NCBI GenBank assembly: GCA_003161815.1
Contig: PMNN01000082.1
Coordinates: forward strand, 4,741-12,193
Reading direction: 5' to 3'
Source: Methanobacterium sp.
Lineage (GTDB): Archaea > Methanobacteriota > Methanobacteria > Methanobacteriales > Methanobacteriaceae
Length of the DNA stretch: 7,453 bases
Under the pieces are notes generated by a model. That model was not told the origin of the DNA. It did no database searches and worked only from the letters and a program-made list of their open reading frames with translations. Of the stretch, positions 1 through 7,448 are shown piece by piece. A program made the translations under genes and the position numbers. Numbering within the stretch: position 1 is the stretch's first letter; every line of letters begins with the position of its first letter.

Positions 1-1
1 T

Positions 2-1072
2 GTGGTTAATGAATTAGGTGAGATTAGTAAAAAAACTAGTGAAATGAATTTTTATCGTGGAAATCGTTTATCACAGTCATCAAATCAAGGAATTGTATAT
101 TTATTAGATTATTTATTAGAGAATTTAGAGAAAGTAGAAATTGATAGAAAATATATTCTGACAAGCATTATAGATGAAATAAATAGTATAATTAAGGATT
201 ATTTCGCGAATAAAGCTATAAATCTAGTTTTAAATCCCGAGAATATTAAACCTATCATTCATCCCATGGCTAATAATAGCATAGCAGTAATTTATCTTAA
301 AGCTATAAAACGAATAATAGAAGATGATGATGAGGATTCTGTAATTATTGTAGAAGTAATGGATAAATTCCTGGATGCTTTAGATGAAGTCATAGAATTA
401 GGATTAGATGAGGAGAGATATTTTGATATTAAAGATATCTCAGATAGTATTTATATAACCGGATTTAATTTAATCAGCAGCTTCCATGAATCACGAAATA
501 ACTTATTAAAAGAAAAGCTACACGCAACTCTCCGTGATTCATATACACCAGTTTCAAAATCTTTGAAATTAAATAATCATATCATTCCATTTAACGATTA
601 TTTAGATAATTACTCATCATTATTAGGGTTAATGTTTTATAAAAACAGGGAATCAGATGTGTTTAGCGAAATAATCGAAAATGGAATTAAATTTATTATG
701 GATTCAGAGGGAGTTAATAATTGTAATGAAATACATCCATACCTAAGATTAATAGGTCTATGGGTCTATAAATGGATGCCAGACTCAAAATTCATGAATT
801 ATATAAAAGAAATTATCAAGGATAAAATTAAACAAGTTTCTGAGGGAGAATCTAAATCTGAGTCCGTGGATGATGGGGAAAAAGAATTTTATCAAAAATT
901 ATATCCCAAATCCGTTAAGGGTTACTGGACTTTGAAAAACCCCTACGAGAATGTGAATGCGTTAATCAAACCCTATGATGCTATTGAGAAGGAATCAGTT
1001 GAAGTGAGTGAAGTACTCTTTAATTCAGAGGATATAATTAAGTTTGAAAAATACCTAAAAAAAATAGATTAA
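2..1072 (+). CDS. Hypothetical acidic helical protein, probably 5'-truncated
   Basis: I do not recognise this protein. The frame is open from base 2 (a GTG) to a TAA at 1070-1072, 356 residues. No convincing ribosome binding site precedes the GTG or the in-frame ATG at base 44, and only one base lies upstream, so the real start is probably outside the window. The protein looks soluble and mostly helical, with no signal peptide or membrane segment. It has acidic stretches (an EDDDED run near residues 107-112, and a Glu/Ser-rich linker near 280-294) and a more aromatic C-terminal part near 297-325 (KLYPKSVKGYW, then NPYENV). No catalytic motif stands out. Hand counts on a few lines give under 30% GC, lower than the conserved minus-strand genes. 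It converges on mfnF with 2 bp between the stops. It could be the C-terminal part of a larger protein. The coding call is fairly secure from length and composition; the function is unknown. Confidence 0.7.
   Translation: MVNELGEISKKTSEMNFYRGNRLSQSSNQGIVYLLDYLLENLEKVEIDRKYILTSIIDEINSIIKDYFANKAINLVLNPENIKPIIHPMANNSIAVIYLKAIKRIIEDDDEDSVIIVEVMDKFLDALDEVIELGLDEERYFDIKDISDSIYITGFNLISSFHESRNNLLKEKLHATLRDSYTPVSKSLKLNNHIIPFNDYLDNYSSLLGLMFYKNRESDVFSEIIENGIKFIMDSEGVNNCNEIHPYLRLIGLWVYKWMPDSKFMNYIKEIIKDKIKQVSEGESKSESVDDGEKEFYQKLYPKSVKGYWTLKNPYENVNALIKPYDAIEKESVEVSEVLFNSEDIIKFEKYLKKID
486..542. repeat. Perfect 10-bp inverted repeat within the plus-strand gene
   Basis: ATGAATCACG at 486-495 and CGTGATTCAT at 533-542 are exact reverse complements separated by 37 bases. 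Both arms are in coding sequence, in unrelated codon phases for the protein. It could form a long-loop stem in the mRNA, bind a dimeric protein, or be chance in AT-rich DNA. Confidence 0.5.
1050..1065 (-). terminator. Probable oligo-T terminator of wecC-mfnD-mfnF
   Basis: Plus-strand A8 at 1057-1064 reads as T8 on the minus strand, beginning 10 bases after the mfnF stop (1075-1077), with a further short T run behind it (1046-1051). Oligo-T downstream of a stop is the normal archaeal termination signal. Here it lies inside the last codons (KKI) of the convergent plus-strand gene. Confidence 0.45.
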
Positions 1073-1074
1073 AT

Positions 1075-2106
1075 TTAAATTAAAGGGGACCTTAAATACT
1101 CCTCCATTAAAACCGCAGTACCCACCGCGGGAGCCACGACACACTCCTCTCTACTTAATAATTGATCCATACTTATCCTGGGAATACCAGCTAATTCACT
1201 AGCTGAAGCAGCGATTACATCCATCCCTAAACCAGTTGTAACTACATTAAATATTCCATTCCTCGTTGCAACCTCCATTAAGGCTTCAGTAACCTGCTCC
1301 ACCTGTTTTTGTACTATAAAACCTGATATTTCCATTATATCAGATGTGCTTAAAATATCCAGATCACCGCATATAACTCTTGAAATCCTCCTCATACAAT
1401 CTACAGGGGATTTACCAGCACCATCCGGTGTTTCACAATTATAATCCTCCTCGGATATATTTTCCAAGAGTAGATGTGCATCTGCACTTATAGCGAAGAG
1501 TTCTGAAGCTACTCGCACTCCAGTATTATTTAAGGGTACTTTATCAACTATAGTTGCTACATTAGTTCTTAACGTACCCGTGTAAACTAATTCTCCAGTT
1601 TGTAATCTTTGAAGGTCCGATCTACCCTGAGCGCATTCTCTTCCATTCTTTAATGGTATAATATCCGTAGTGGTGCTTCCCGTATCAATCATGATACAAT
1701 CAGGGTTTATTTTAGCTGCAAGACGTGAAGTAGCTATCCAGTTAGCAGCCGCCGCCTGGAAGGGATTTCTCTGTAAATGATTATAATCTATTATTCCTTC
1801 CAATCCCACGTAACCTATGGGAAGATTAAAAGTCTCCCCAACTCTACGGGCAATATCTAATACACCTTCACTTTTAGTTTGATAAGCATCCACCAATTCA
1901 GCAGTCATACAAACTCCAATAGCATCTATTCCACCGATTTCGGATCCTATGAGATCAGTGAGAACTTGTGATAATTCTTCTTTACACTTCCACATTGGTA
2001 AATATTGAAAATCTGTTTTAATATCAATTATATATCCATCTTCATCAAAATTAACTATTGCCAGGTCAGTGTTAGCCCCTCCAATATCAAATCCAGCGAT
2101 CTTCAT
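1075..2106 (-). CDS. mfnF: MfnF-type methanofuran synthase (hydantoinase-like H4MPT-linked C1 pathway protein)
   Basis: This is a 343-residue ASKHA-fold (actin/Hsp70/hydantoinase-like) protein of the family long called 'probable H4MPT-linked C1 transfer pathway protein'. The characterised member, MfnF, condenses the diphosphate of aminomethyl-furanmethanol with gamma-glutamyltyramine to form the methanofuran core. Visible motifs are phosphate-1 [14 protein letters not shown] at 5-18, MTAEL at 67-71, phosphate-2 [14 protein letters not shown] at 139-152, the family signature [15 protein letters not shown] at 167-181, a TGLGMD loop at 291-296 and APAVGTAVL at 325-333. Length is normal and nothing seems missing. 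The ATG overlaps the mfnD stop as ATGA with no clear Shine-Dalgarno, so translation probably depends on ribosomes finishing mfnD. MfnD makes one of MfnF's two substrates, which strongly supports the call. A related N-methylhydantoinase or oxoprolinase is unlikely, because those enzymes are much longer. Confidence 0.9.
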   Translation of the reverse strand: MKIAGFDIGGANTDLAIVNFDEDGYIIDIKTDFQYLPMWKCKEELSQVLTDLIGSEIGGIDAIGVCMTAELVDAYQTKSEGVLDIARRVGETFNLPIGYVGLEGIIDYNHLQRNPFQAAAANWIATSRLAAKINPDCIMIDTGSTTTDIIPLKNGRECAQGRSDLQRLQTGELVYTGTLRTNVATIVDKVPLNNTGVRVASELFAISADAHLLLENISEEDYNCETPDGAGKSPVDCMRRISRVICGDLDILSTSDIMEISGFIVQKQVEQVTEALMEVATRNGIFNVVTTGLGMDVIAASASELAGIPRISMDQLLSREECVVAPAVGTAVLMEEYLRSPLI

Positions 2107-3152
2107 TTCATATCAACTGATCTTTTTATCATTAAATGATTTACTTCTTTATTGAAAGCAATGGCACCGTTTAAAAATATTTTACTGGGCAATTCCCCAT
2201 AAACAGAATTAATGATTGCATCTCCTAAATTAAAGTTTAATATACGTCTTAAAGCCACATAAGGTGTGGTTAACCGAGGATTTAATTCGATGATATGTAC
2301 TTCTTCATTCTCCTTATCCAGTATCAAATCTACTCCTACAAAACCCTTTAAACCATCCAATGATTCTACAGCTTTTTTTGCTATGTTTTTAGCTTCCAGG
2401 GATAATTCATGTTCAAATGGTACTTCTCCACCATCATAGATTATATTACCCTTATCTAATCTTAAATTTTGCAGATTCAAGCTTAAAGGAATGGCAGTTT
2501 TTCCATTAGTTAAAAGACTCACACTAGTGCTTATACCGTCTATAAAATCTTGTAATAAAAAATAGGGTAGTTTAGTTGCTCTTTTCATGCGGGCCGAAGC
2601 TCCAATGAAGTCTGCATAAGATTTGATTATCTGTACACCTTTACAGGATACTCCATCAGCTGGTTTAACTAATACTTTTTTAGTAGTGTCAAAAAATGGT
2701 TTATATTCTTTTAATTCACTGAAAAATATTTTTTCAGTTTTGATGAAGGGAACTTTATTCTTTAAAGAGGTGTAGGTTTTAAATTTATTAGAACACGTTA
2801 ACACAGCTTCTGAATTGGATCCTATAACCTTAACATGGTTATCCTCAATTTTCTGGGTGAGGTTATATGATGCAAAATCCTCCTCCGGCGCCAGGGGTAG
2901 GCATGCATCGTATTTATCAATGTTTTTATCCATCCATAAACCTAGATTATCCCTTATTTTTACTGGATTACATTCATTTCCATTATTTAAGATGTTAGAA
3001 TCGCTTTTTTTTATGTTATCCGTGATTAAATAATCCACATCAACATTATTCAGATCTTTTAATAATCCATCCAACATACCCTGGCCTTCCACAGTCAAGG
3101 ATGAATTATTTAAGCCATTAGCAACCGCATACTCGAATACGAGTAATTTCAA
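2103..3152 (-). CDS. mfnD: Tyramine-L-glutamate ligase, ATP-grasp (methanofuran biosynthesis)
   Basis: This is a 349-residue ATP-grasp enzyme matching MfnD, which uses ATP to join the gamma-carboxyl of L-glutamate to tyramine in methanofuran synthesis. The N-terminal FEYAVANG at 6-13 is followed by a pre-ATP-grasp domain. ATP-grasp motifs are [13 protein letters not shown] at 160-172 (K163 expected to bind ATP), [14 protein letters not shown] at 201-214, GFVGVDLIL at 270-278 (D275) and [12 protein letters not shown] at 287-298, where E289 and N291 are the expected Mg-binding pair. The start is TTG at 3152-3150, overlapping the wecC stop as TTGA. A purine-rich AAAGGGGT about 9 bases upstream can serve as ribosome binding site, and the first residues MKLLVFEYA match the expected N-terminus. 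Its stop overlaps the mfnF start. Without the mfnF neighbour a generic ATP-grasp ligase would be the safe call; together the assignment is strong. Confidence 0.87.
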   Translation of the reverse strand: MKLLVFEYAVANGLNNSSLTVEGQGMLDGLLKDLNNVDVDYLITDNIKKSDSNILNNGNECNPVKIRDNLGLWMDKNIDKYDACLPLAPEEDFASYNLTQKIEDNHVKVIGSNSEAVLTCSNKFKTYTSLKNKVPFIKTEKIFFSELKEYKPFFDTTKKVLVKPADGVSCKGVQIIKSYADFIGASARMKRATKLPYFLLQDFIDGISTSVSLLTNGKTAIPLSLNLQNLRLDKGNIIYDGGEVPFEHELSLEAKNIAKKAVESLDGLKGFVGVDLILDKENEEVHIIELNPRLTTPYVALRRILNFNLGDAIINSVYGELPSKIFLNGAIAFNKEVNHLMIKRSVDMK

Positions 3153-4447
3153 GGTATTCCTACCCCTTTAAATATAAATCCTTCCTTTTTGAAGTCTTCA
3201 GGATTTAAAATTGGCCGAGTGCATATTAAAACACTATTTTTAATCATGCCTGGTGTTATAGTTTTATATAAACTATGATCAGTTACTAATACCACGCAAT
3301 CTAATCCTAATGCATCATCCAGGGTTGCTGGAATTCCGTTAAACGATTTTATAATTTCAGTTGACACGAAAGGATCGTGAACGTATACGATTGCTCCTTT
3401 ATCAATTAAAATTTTAATAAGTGGCTTGGCAGGTGTTTCCCTAGAATCAGCTACATCTCCCTTATAAGCCACTCCTAAAATTGCTATTTCAGAGTCAATT
3501 ACAGATTTACCTGCTTCTTTTAAAGCATCCACGACTATCTGGGCTACATGTTCGGGCATAGATTCATTAATTGTGCGTGAAGTCTTTATAAGAGATGCTT
3601 CCAATCCCTCATTCTCCGCCATCTCCACTATGAAGTAAGGGTCAATGGAGAGGCAGTGGCCTCCTACACCAGGGCCGGGAGTGTGAATATTAACTCGGGG
3701 ATGATGATTAGCTGCACTGATAGCTTCTATAGCGTCAACACCTAATGATTCACATATCACGGCAAGTTCATTGGCTAAAGCTATATTAGTGTCTCGATAA
3801 GTGTTCTCCATGAGTTTAACCATCTCTGCAGTTATAATATTCTTAACCTTAATAATATCCCCCGCTGTAATCTTACTATAAATTTCAGCAGCCCTTGATG
3901 CACTTTCCGAGTTAACACCGCCGATAACTCGGGCATTATGGGTTATTTCATAAATAGTGTTATTAGGCAATGCTCTTTCCGGTGTGCAGGCTAAATCGAA
4001 ATCTACACCCGCTGTTAATCCATTTTCCTCGAGTATGGGGGTCACTATATTTTGACAGGTGCCTGGGGGAACTGTACTTTCAATAATAACCAAATTACCT
4101 TTCTGAAGTGATTTTGAAATAGTTTTACAGGCGGATGTCACACTGGATAAATCTGCTCTCCTATATTCATCTATCGGGGTGGGAACTATTACTATCATGA
4201 TATCAGCATTTTGACTGGCTTTTATTCCATTCATAGTGGCGGATAAATTCCCGCTAGCTACAGCCTCCGTTACTAACTCATCTAAACCTGGTTCCATAAT
4301 TGGTGATCGTCCAGAATTCACATATTCCACGTATTCCGTGTTAATATCAATTCCCATAACTTTTAAACCATTTATTGCAAAAAGAGCTGCAGTGGGTAAT
4401 CCCATATGACCTAAACCAAAAATTGAAATCTTTGAATCTTTAAACAT
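3149..4447 (-). CDS. wecC: UDP-N-acetyl-D-mannosamine dehydrogenase (UDP-ManNAc to UDP-ManNAcA)
   Basis: This 432-residue cytoplasmic enzyme of the nucleotide-sugar 6-dehydrogenase family does two NAD-dependent oxidations of the sugar C6. The N-terminal Rossmann domain has GLGHMGLP at 11-18 and D34 at the end of the second strand. STVPPGT is at 124-130 and [10 protein letters not shown] at 153-162. The central helix has K211 and N215 ([12 protein letters not shown]). The catalytic Cys is C265 in [16 protein letters not shown] (257-272). The C-terminal domain has [17 protein letters not shown] at 324-340 and VHDPF at 356-360. [10 protein letters not shown] and TPERALPN resemble the ManNAc/WecC branch rather than UDP-glucose dehydrogenase, and the epimerase gene just upstream supplies the substrate. 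The ATG at 4447 has only a weak AGGT upstream in an AT-rich leader. The stop overlaps the mfnD TTG. The product would feed surface glycans; no glycosyltransferase is in the window. Related 6-dehydrogenases acting on UDP-GlcNAc or UDP-GalNAc cannot be fully excluded. Confidence 0.9.
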   Translation of the reverse strand: MFKDSKISIFGLGHMGLPTAALFAINGLKVMGIDINTEYVEYVNSGRSPIMEPGLDELVTEAVASGNLSATMNGIKASQNADIMIVIVPTPIDEYRRADLSSVTSACKTISKSLQKGNLVIIESTVPPGTCQNIVTPILEENGLTAGVDFDLACTPERALPNNTIYEITHNARVIGGVNSESASRAAEIYSKITAGDIIKVKNIITAEMVKLMENTYRDTNIALANELAVICESLGVDAIEAISAANHHPRVNIHTPGPGVGGHCLSIDPYFIVEMAENEGLEASLIKTSRTINESMPEHVAQIVVDALKEAGKSVIDSEIAILGVAYKGDVADSRETPAKPLIKILIDKGAIVYVHDPFVSTEIIKSFNGIPATLDDALGLDCVVLVTDHSLYKTITPGMIKNSVLICTRPILNPEDFKKEGFIFKGVGIP

Positions 4448-4571
4448 TATTTTTAACCTAAAAAAATTATTATTTTTTTTTAATATGATTTTTTATCTAT
4501 ACTCTAAATCTTAAATAAAAATTGTAATTTAATTATAAAAATTAGGTTGAATTTTTAAACTGATATTTTAA
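4448..4571 (-). promoter_or_regulatory. AT-rich gap between wecB and wecC: wecB terminator tracts and possible wecC-mfnD-mfnF promoter
   Basis: This 124-bp stretch has very few G or C bases. Just after the wecB stop, minus-strand T tracts (TAATTTTTATAATT around 4532-4543 and AATTTTTATTT around 4513-4523) could end the wecB transcript. The same area holds a TATA-like TTTATAAT at 4532-4539, about 90 bases before the wecC ATG, which could drive wecC-mfnD-mfnF. A second T tract and a weak AGGT lie closer to the ATG. The assignment rests only on composition. Confidence 0.3.
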
Positions 4572-5885
4572 TTAGAGTTTAAATCTATCTACAATTATGG
4601 TTTTATTTTTTAATGAAAGTAAAGGATAGGGATATTCTGCCTTATCCTCATCAAAAACAATTCTTATTAATGAATTACTATTATATTTTTCAAATTCAGA
4701 TACGTTAATATTTTCAATTATTTTCTGGAGATACCAGCCATCATGACTTATAAATCGATCTGATGGATTTATAATCAATTTACCATCATTATATGATTTA
4801 CTGATGATGTCTGCGATTTTCTGTGAAGTTTCACCGTTACCATAAGGATTAATGGATTCACTCATCTCAAGATGAACATCAGGGTCACCGATTATTCTCC
4901 GGGCATTATCTACTATAACTTTCTTATCTGTACCTACCATTATATTACCACCTGCAGTCACAGTCTCCGGTCGCTCCGTATTATATCTAAGAGTTAGGCA
5001 GGGAAGATTTAGGGTGATGGCTTCCTCCTGTATTCCTCCAGAATCAGTCATAACTAGTTTTGAATGAGATAAAAGGATCAGGAAATCCAGATAACCCACT
5101 GGATTTATCATCTGGATATGATTAGCCTTCTCCAGTGATTCATATAAGCCATATTTAATCAGATTTTTCCGGGTCCGGGGATGCACTGGGAAAATTATGG
5201 TGACTTCATCTAATTCCAGCAGAGCATCAGTAATGTTTTTAAGTCTTTCAGGATCATCAACATTCTCCGCGCGATGAATGGTAAGAGTTAGAATGTCTCC
5301 ATCTAAATCAAGTCGGGAAATTATATTTGAATTTTTCTCCGCTATTTTAAGATTCCTCATACACGCATCAACAACAGTATTTCCAGTTATGAATATATCA
5401 TGTGGATTAACACCTTCAAAGATGAGATTTATCGCTGATTCTTCTGTGGGTACGAAGTATAAGTCAGAGCAAACATCCGCTATCATCCGGTTAATCTCCT
5501 CTGGCATGGTTTTGTCAAAGGATCTGAGCCCAGCTTCTACATGACCTAGGGGTAAATGTAATTTAGAGGATGCAATTGCACCCGCCATAACTGCATTAGT
5601 ATCTCCTTCCACTAGTATGATGTCCGGGGTTTCTTTTAACAAAATTTTTTCGATGCCCTCTAACATAACTGCTGTTTGTTTTCCATGGGTGGTGGATCCC
5701 ACTCCTATATTATAATCAGGTTGGGGTAACTCTAAATCCGTGAAGAATTGCTGGGACATTTCCTGGTCATAATGTTGTCCAGTATGGATTAATATATAAT
5801 TCACGCCTCTTTTTTTAACTTCATCTATAAGGGGTGACATTTTAATTATTTCAGGTCTAGTTCCAACTATAAAAGCGATTTTCAT
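4572..5885 (-). CDS. wecB: UDP-N-acetylglucosamine 2-epimerase, non-hydrolysing, with C-terminal extension
   Basis: The enzyme interconverts UDP-GlcNAc and UDP-ManNAc, the substrate of the neighbouring WecC. It has two Rossmann-like domains (GT-B fold). Motifs are GTRPEIIKM at 8-16, TGQHYD at 35-40, EGDTN at 93-97 (D95), HVEAGLRS at 115-122 (E117), MPEEINR at 127-133, TIHRAEN at 202-208 (H204), [10 protein letters not shown] at 280-289, LRYNTERPE at 299-307 and NPYGNG at 346-351. D95, E117, the Glu pair at 129-130 and H204 correspond to the acidic and His residues described for the bacterial enzyme. The usual family length is about 365-380 residues; this one is 437, with about 70 extra residues after the last core helix. 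The ATG at 5885 is backed by GGGAG 10 bases upstream. The intact motifs argue for the non-hydrolysing class rather than NeuC-type hydrolysing epimerases. AT-rich gaps on both sides suggest it may be its own transcript. Confidence 0.93.
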   Translation of the reverse strand: MKIAFIVGTRPEIIKMSPLIDEVKKRGVNYILIHTGQHYDQEMSQQFFTDLELPQPDYNIGVGSTTHGKQTAVMLEGIEKILLKETPDIILVEGDTNAVMAGAIASSKLHLPLGHVEAGLRSFDKTMPEEINRMIADVCSDLYFVPTEESAINLIFEGVNPHDIFITGNTVVDACMRNLKIAEKNSNIISRLDLDGDILTLTIHRAENVDDPERLKNITDALLELDEVTIIFPVHPRTRKNLIKYGLYESLEKANHIQMINPVGYLDFLILLSHSKLVMTDSGGIQEEAITLNLPCLTLRYNTERPETVTAGGNIMVGTDKKVIVDNARRIIGDPDVHLEMSESINPYGNGETSQKIADIISKSYNDGKLIINPSDRFISHDGWYLQKIIENINVSEFEKYNSNSLIRIVFDEDKAEYPYPLLSLKNKTIIVDRFKL

Positions 5886-5893
5886 AAAAAATT

Positions 5894-5900
5894 ATCTCCC
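5894..5900 (-). promoter_or_regulatory. Shine-Dalgarno GGGAGAT for wecB
   Basis: The minus-strand sequence GGGAGAT is the only GC-rich element in the wecB leader. GGGAG ends 10 bases before the ATG at 5885. It fixes the wecB start, together with the conserved N-terminus [12 protein letters not shown]. Confidence 0.65.
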
Positions 5901-6003
5901 GGGAATTTATTTTAATTAATATTTGTTATAGAATTATCTTTCAAGATTATAATATTATTTTAATTAAATAAATGATGAAAATTTGTGGATGAAAATAAGG
6001 GTT
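5901..6003 (-). promoter_or_regulatory. AT-rich intergenic region, likely holding the wecB promoter
   Basis: Outside the terminator arm and the ribosome binding site, this gap between the DUF460 gene and wecB is almost all A/T. It has several TATA-like stretches on the minus strand (for example ATTATAATC near 5945-5953 and TTTAATTAAAATAA around 5955-5968). No single one stands out with a clear BRE, so I place the promoter only to the region. No ORF or RNA gene is visible. Confidence 0.3.
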
Positions 6004-6028
6004 AAAATAAAATTATTTTATTTTTTTT
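6004..6028 (-). terminator. Probable terminator of the DUF460 gene (AT hairpin and T-rich tract)
   Basis: A perfect 9-bp inverted repeat lies at 6004-6012 and 6016-6024 (AAAATAAAA, 3-base loop, TTTTATTTT), starting about 10 bases after the DUF460 stop. On the minus strand its second arm and the following bases form a T-rich run. Archaeal termination needs mainly oligo-T in the non-template strand, so the T-rich arm matters more than this weak all-A/T stem. Confidence 0.4.
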
Positions 6029-6034
6029 ATGGAT

Positions 6035-7441
6035 TTAAGCTAATCGTCTTCTTTTAGCCCGGTATTCATAAATAACATTTAATATTTCCTGAGTATTCTC
6101 TTTATGTATTTTATTTTCTATTTTAACATTCCATTTCCCTAATTCACTCTGCAAATTCTCAGTACTGACAATCGCGAATTGATCAATGATCTTTAAATCA
6201 AGTTGATCCGCCTTAAGCAATGGAACCATATTTCTCTCAAACTCCTCCTCCGCATAATGAGATACTTTATCCATAGTTAATACAGCCTTTACACCCATAT
6301 TTATTAACTGAGAAGCTGTTTGAGAACCTCCCCCTTCAGAATTTTTAAGAAGAACCAGATCATCCTTCTTAATCTTCCAATATTCACAAGCCTTTAAAAT
6401 ACCCTCTCTAGTAAATGTTTCAATAATTTTAACAGGAATAACATTTTCAGATGGATTAATCGTCTGTATATCCCTCATTGACTTCAGGTTCTCCTCTAAT
6501 TCCATTCTCAAGGATTTCTCCTGATCATATTTAACCTGCAATTTTTTTATTAAATTAATTTTAGATGCAATCTCTTTCCGGTATAATATATCATTAGTGT
6601 ACTGACGATGTAATTTATCAATTTTATGATTAAGATTAGCTAAATCCCTTTTATAATCCTTAACCTCACGATTAAGGATATTATTTTTGGTTTTCAAATT
6701 CCTAATCTGTCTCTCCTGAATCTTAACTTTCTGCTTAAATTTAGAAACCATATCTGAGGATGAATTGGTAGAAGATTCCTCTCTAGAATTAGTGTCAGAT
6801 GATTCATCACTAATTTCATTATTCTCCTCCAGAATATGATTCATCTCCACTACACTTTGAATTGCAGAGCTTATGGCTTTACCCTCTATAAACATGATTT
6901 TAATCTCCTCTATCTGTTCAGGAGGAAGACCCGCATTTTGACTGCGATGTTCAGCGTGCATTAATTTAGGTTGATACTTCTTAAATGTTCTAATAGCCGC
7001 TGCCAACGCGTCTCTTTCATGAGCATTTTGAGGTAATTCATCAGTTATAATAACCTTAGATCTATCTAAGAGTTTCTCACCAATATAAGATTCGACTAAA
7101 TCAATTTTAGAACCCACAGACATGTCTTTATCAGGGGGATGAATCTTCGCATTTAAAATAGAAGCTAATTTCTTAACCATTTTAGGAGGGGGATATACAT
7201 CTGTAGAAATTAAAACAGTTTTACCGTAACTTATAATATAATTTATAATCTCAGCCCGGGATATCTCCTTAAAACTCTTTACAGAGATTATTTTTCCCTG
7301 AAGATCCATAATGGCTATTCCTGCAGTCAAGCCCGGATCATATCCTACAATAATTCCCTTATTCTTTTTAGGGAGTCTAGATTTATGGGGCAGATTTGAA
7401 GTTCGATTTTCCTGTAAATTATTATAATTTCTATATACCAG
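6035..7441 (-). CDS. DUF460/COG2433 RuvC-like RNase H-fold protein with coiled coil; probable CTG start
   Basis: This is an archaeal protein of unknown role, predicted to have a RuvC/YqgF-like nuclease fold. Numbering from CTG at 7441-7439 gives 468 residues. The first strand IIVGYDPGLTAGIAIMD (about 30-46) has D35 in the RuvC-type GYDPG motif. ISTDVYPPP (about 78-86) supplies another Asp, and HERDALAAAI (about 141-150) resembles the C-terminal DA-A helix of RuvC. A Ser/Glu/Asp-rich linker (about 204-230) leads to a basic coiled coil (about 232-325). A C-terminal domain of about 130 residues contains LKNSEGGGSQTA and ends in the basic tail RAKRRRLA. The first canonical start in frame, TTG at 7330, would remove D35 and the first strand. 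In-frame TAG at 7442-7444 blocks any longer form. CTG, 7 bases after GGAGG, is therefore my choice. The family assignment is good; the start is uncertain. Confidence 0.82.
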   Translation of the reverse strand: MVYRNYNNLQENRTSNLPHKSRLPKKNKGIIVGYDPGLTAGIAIMDLQGKIISVKSFKEISRAEIINYIISYGKTVLISTDVYPPPKMVKKLASILNAKIHPPDKDMSVGSKIDLVESYIGEKLLDRSKVIITDELPQNAHERDALAAAIRTFKKYQPKLMHAEHRSQNAGLPPEQIEEIKIMFIEGKAISSAIQSVVEMNHILEENNEISDESSDTNSREESSTNSSSDMVSKFKQKVKIQERQIRNLKTKNNILNREVKDYKRDLANLNHKIDKLHRQYTNDILYRKEIASKINLIKKLQVKYDQEKSLRMELEENLKSMRDIQTINPSENVIPVKIIETFTREGILKACEYWKIKKDDLVLLKNSEGGGSQTASQLINMGVKAVLTMDKVSHYAEEEFERNMVPLLKADQLDLKIIDQFAIVSTENLQSELGKWNVKIENKIHKENTQEILNVIYEYRAKRRRLA

Positions 7442-7448
7442 CTAATTT

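Noticed and set aside
44..46. ATG as start of the plus-strand unknown gene
   Set aside because: No ribosome binding site or promoter precedes it, and the frame continues to the window edge with similar protein-like composition.
2815..3033. Plus-strand open frame of 72 codons
   Set aside because: It lies entirely inside mfnD on the opposite strand, has no ribosome binding site or recognisable protein features, and mfnD is well supported by motifs.
4448..4571. Riboswitch or small RNA before wecC
   Set aside because: The region is nearly pure A/T with no stable GC-containing stems, so nothing supports a structured RNA.
5278..5544. Plus-strand open frame of 88 codons
   Set aside because: It is antisense to the catalytic core of wecB and has no homology signal or credible start context.
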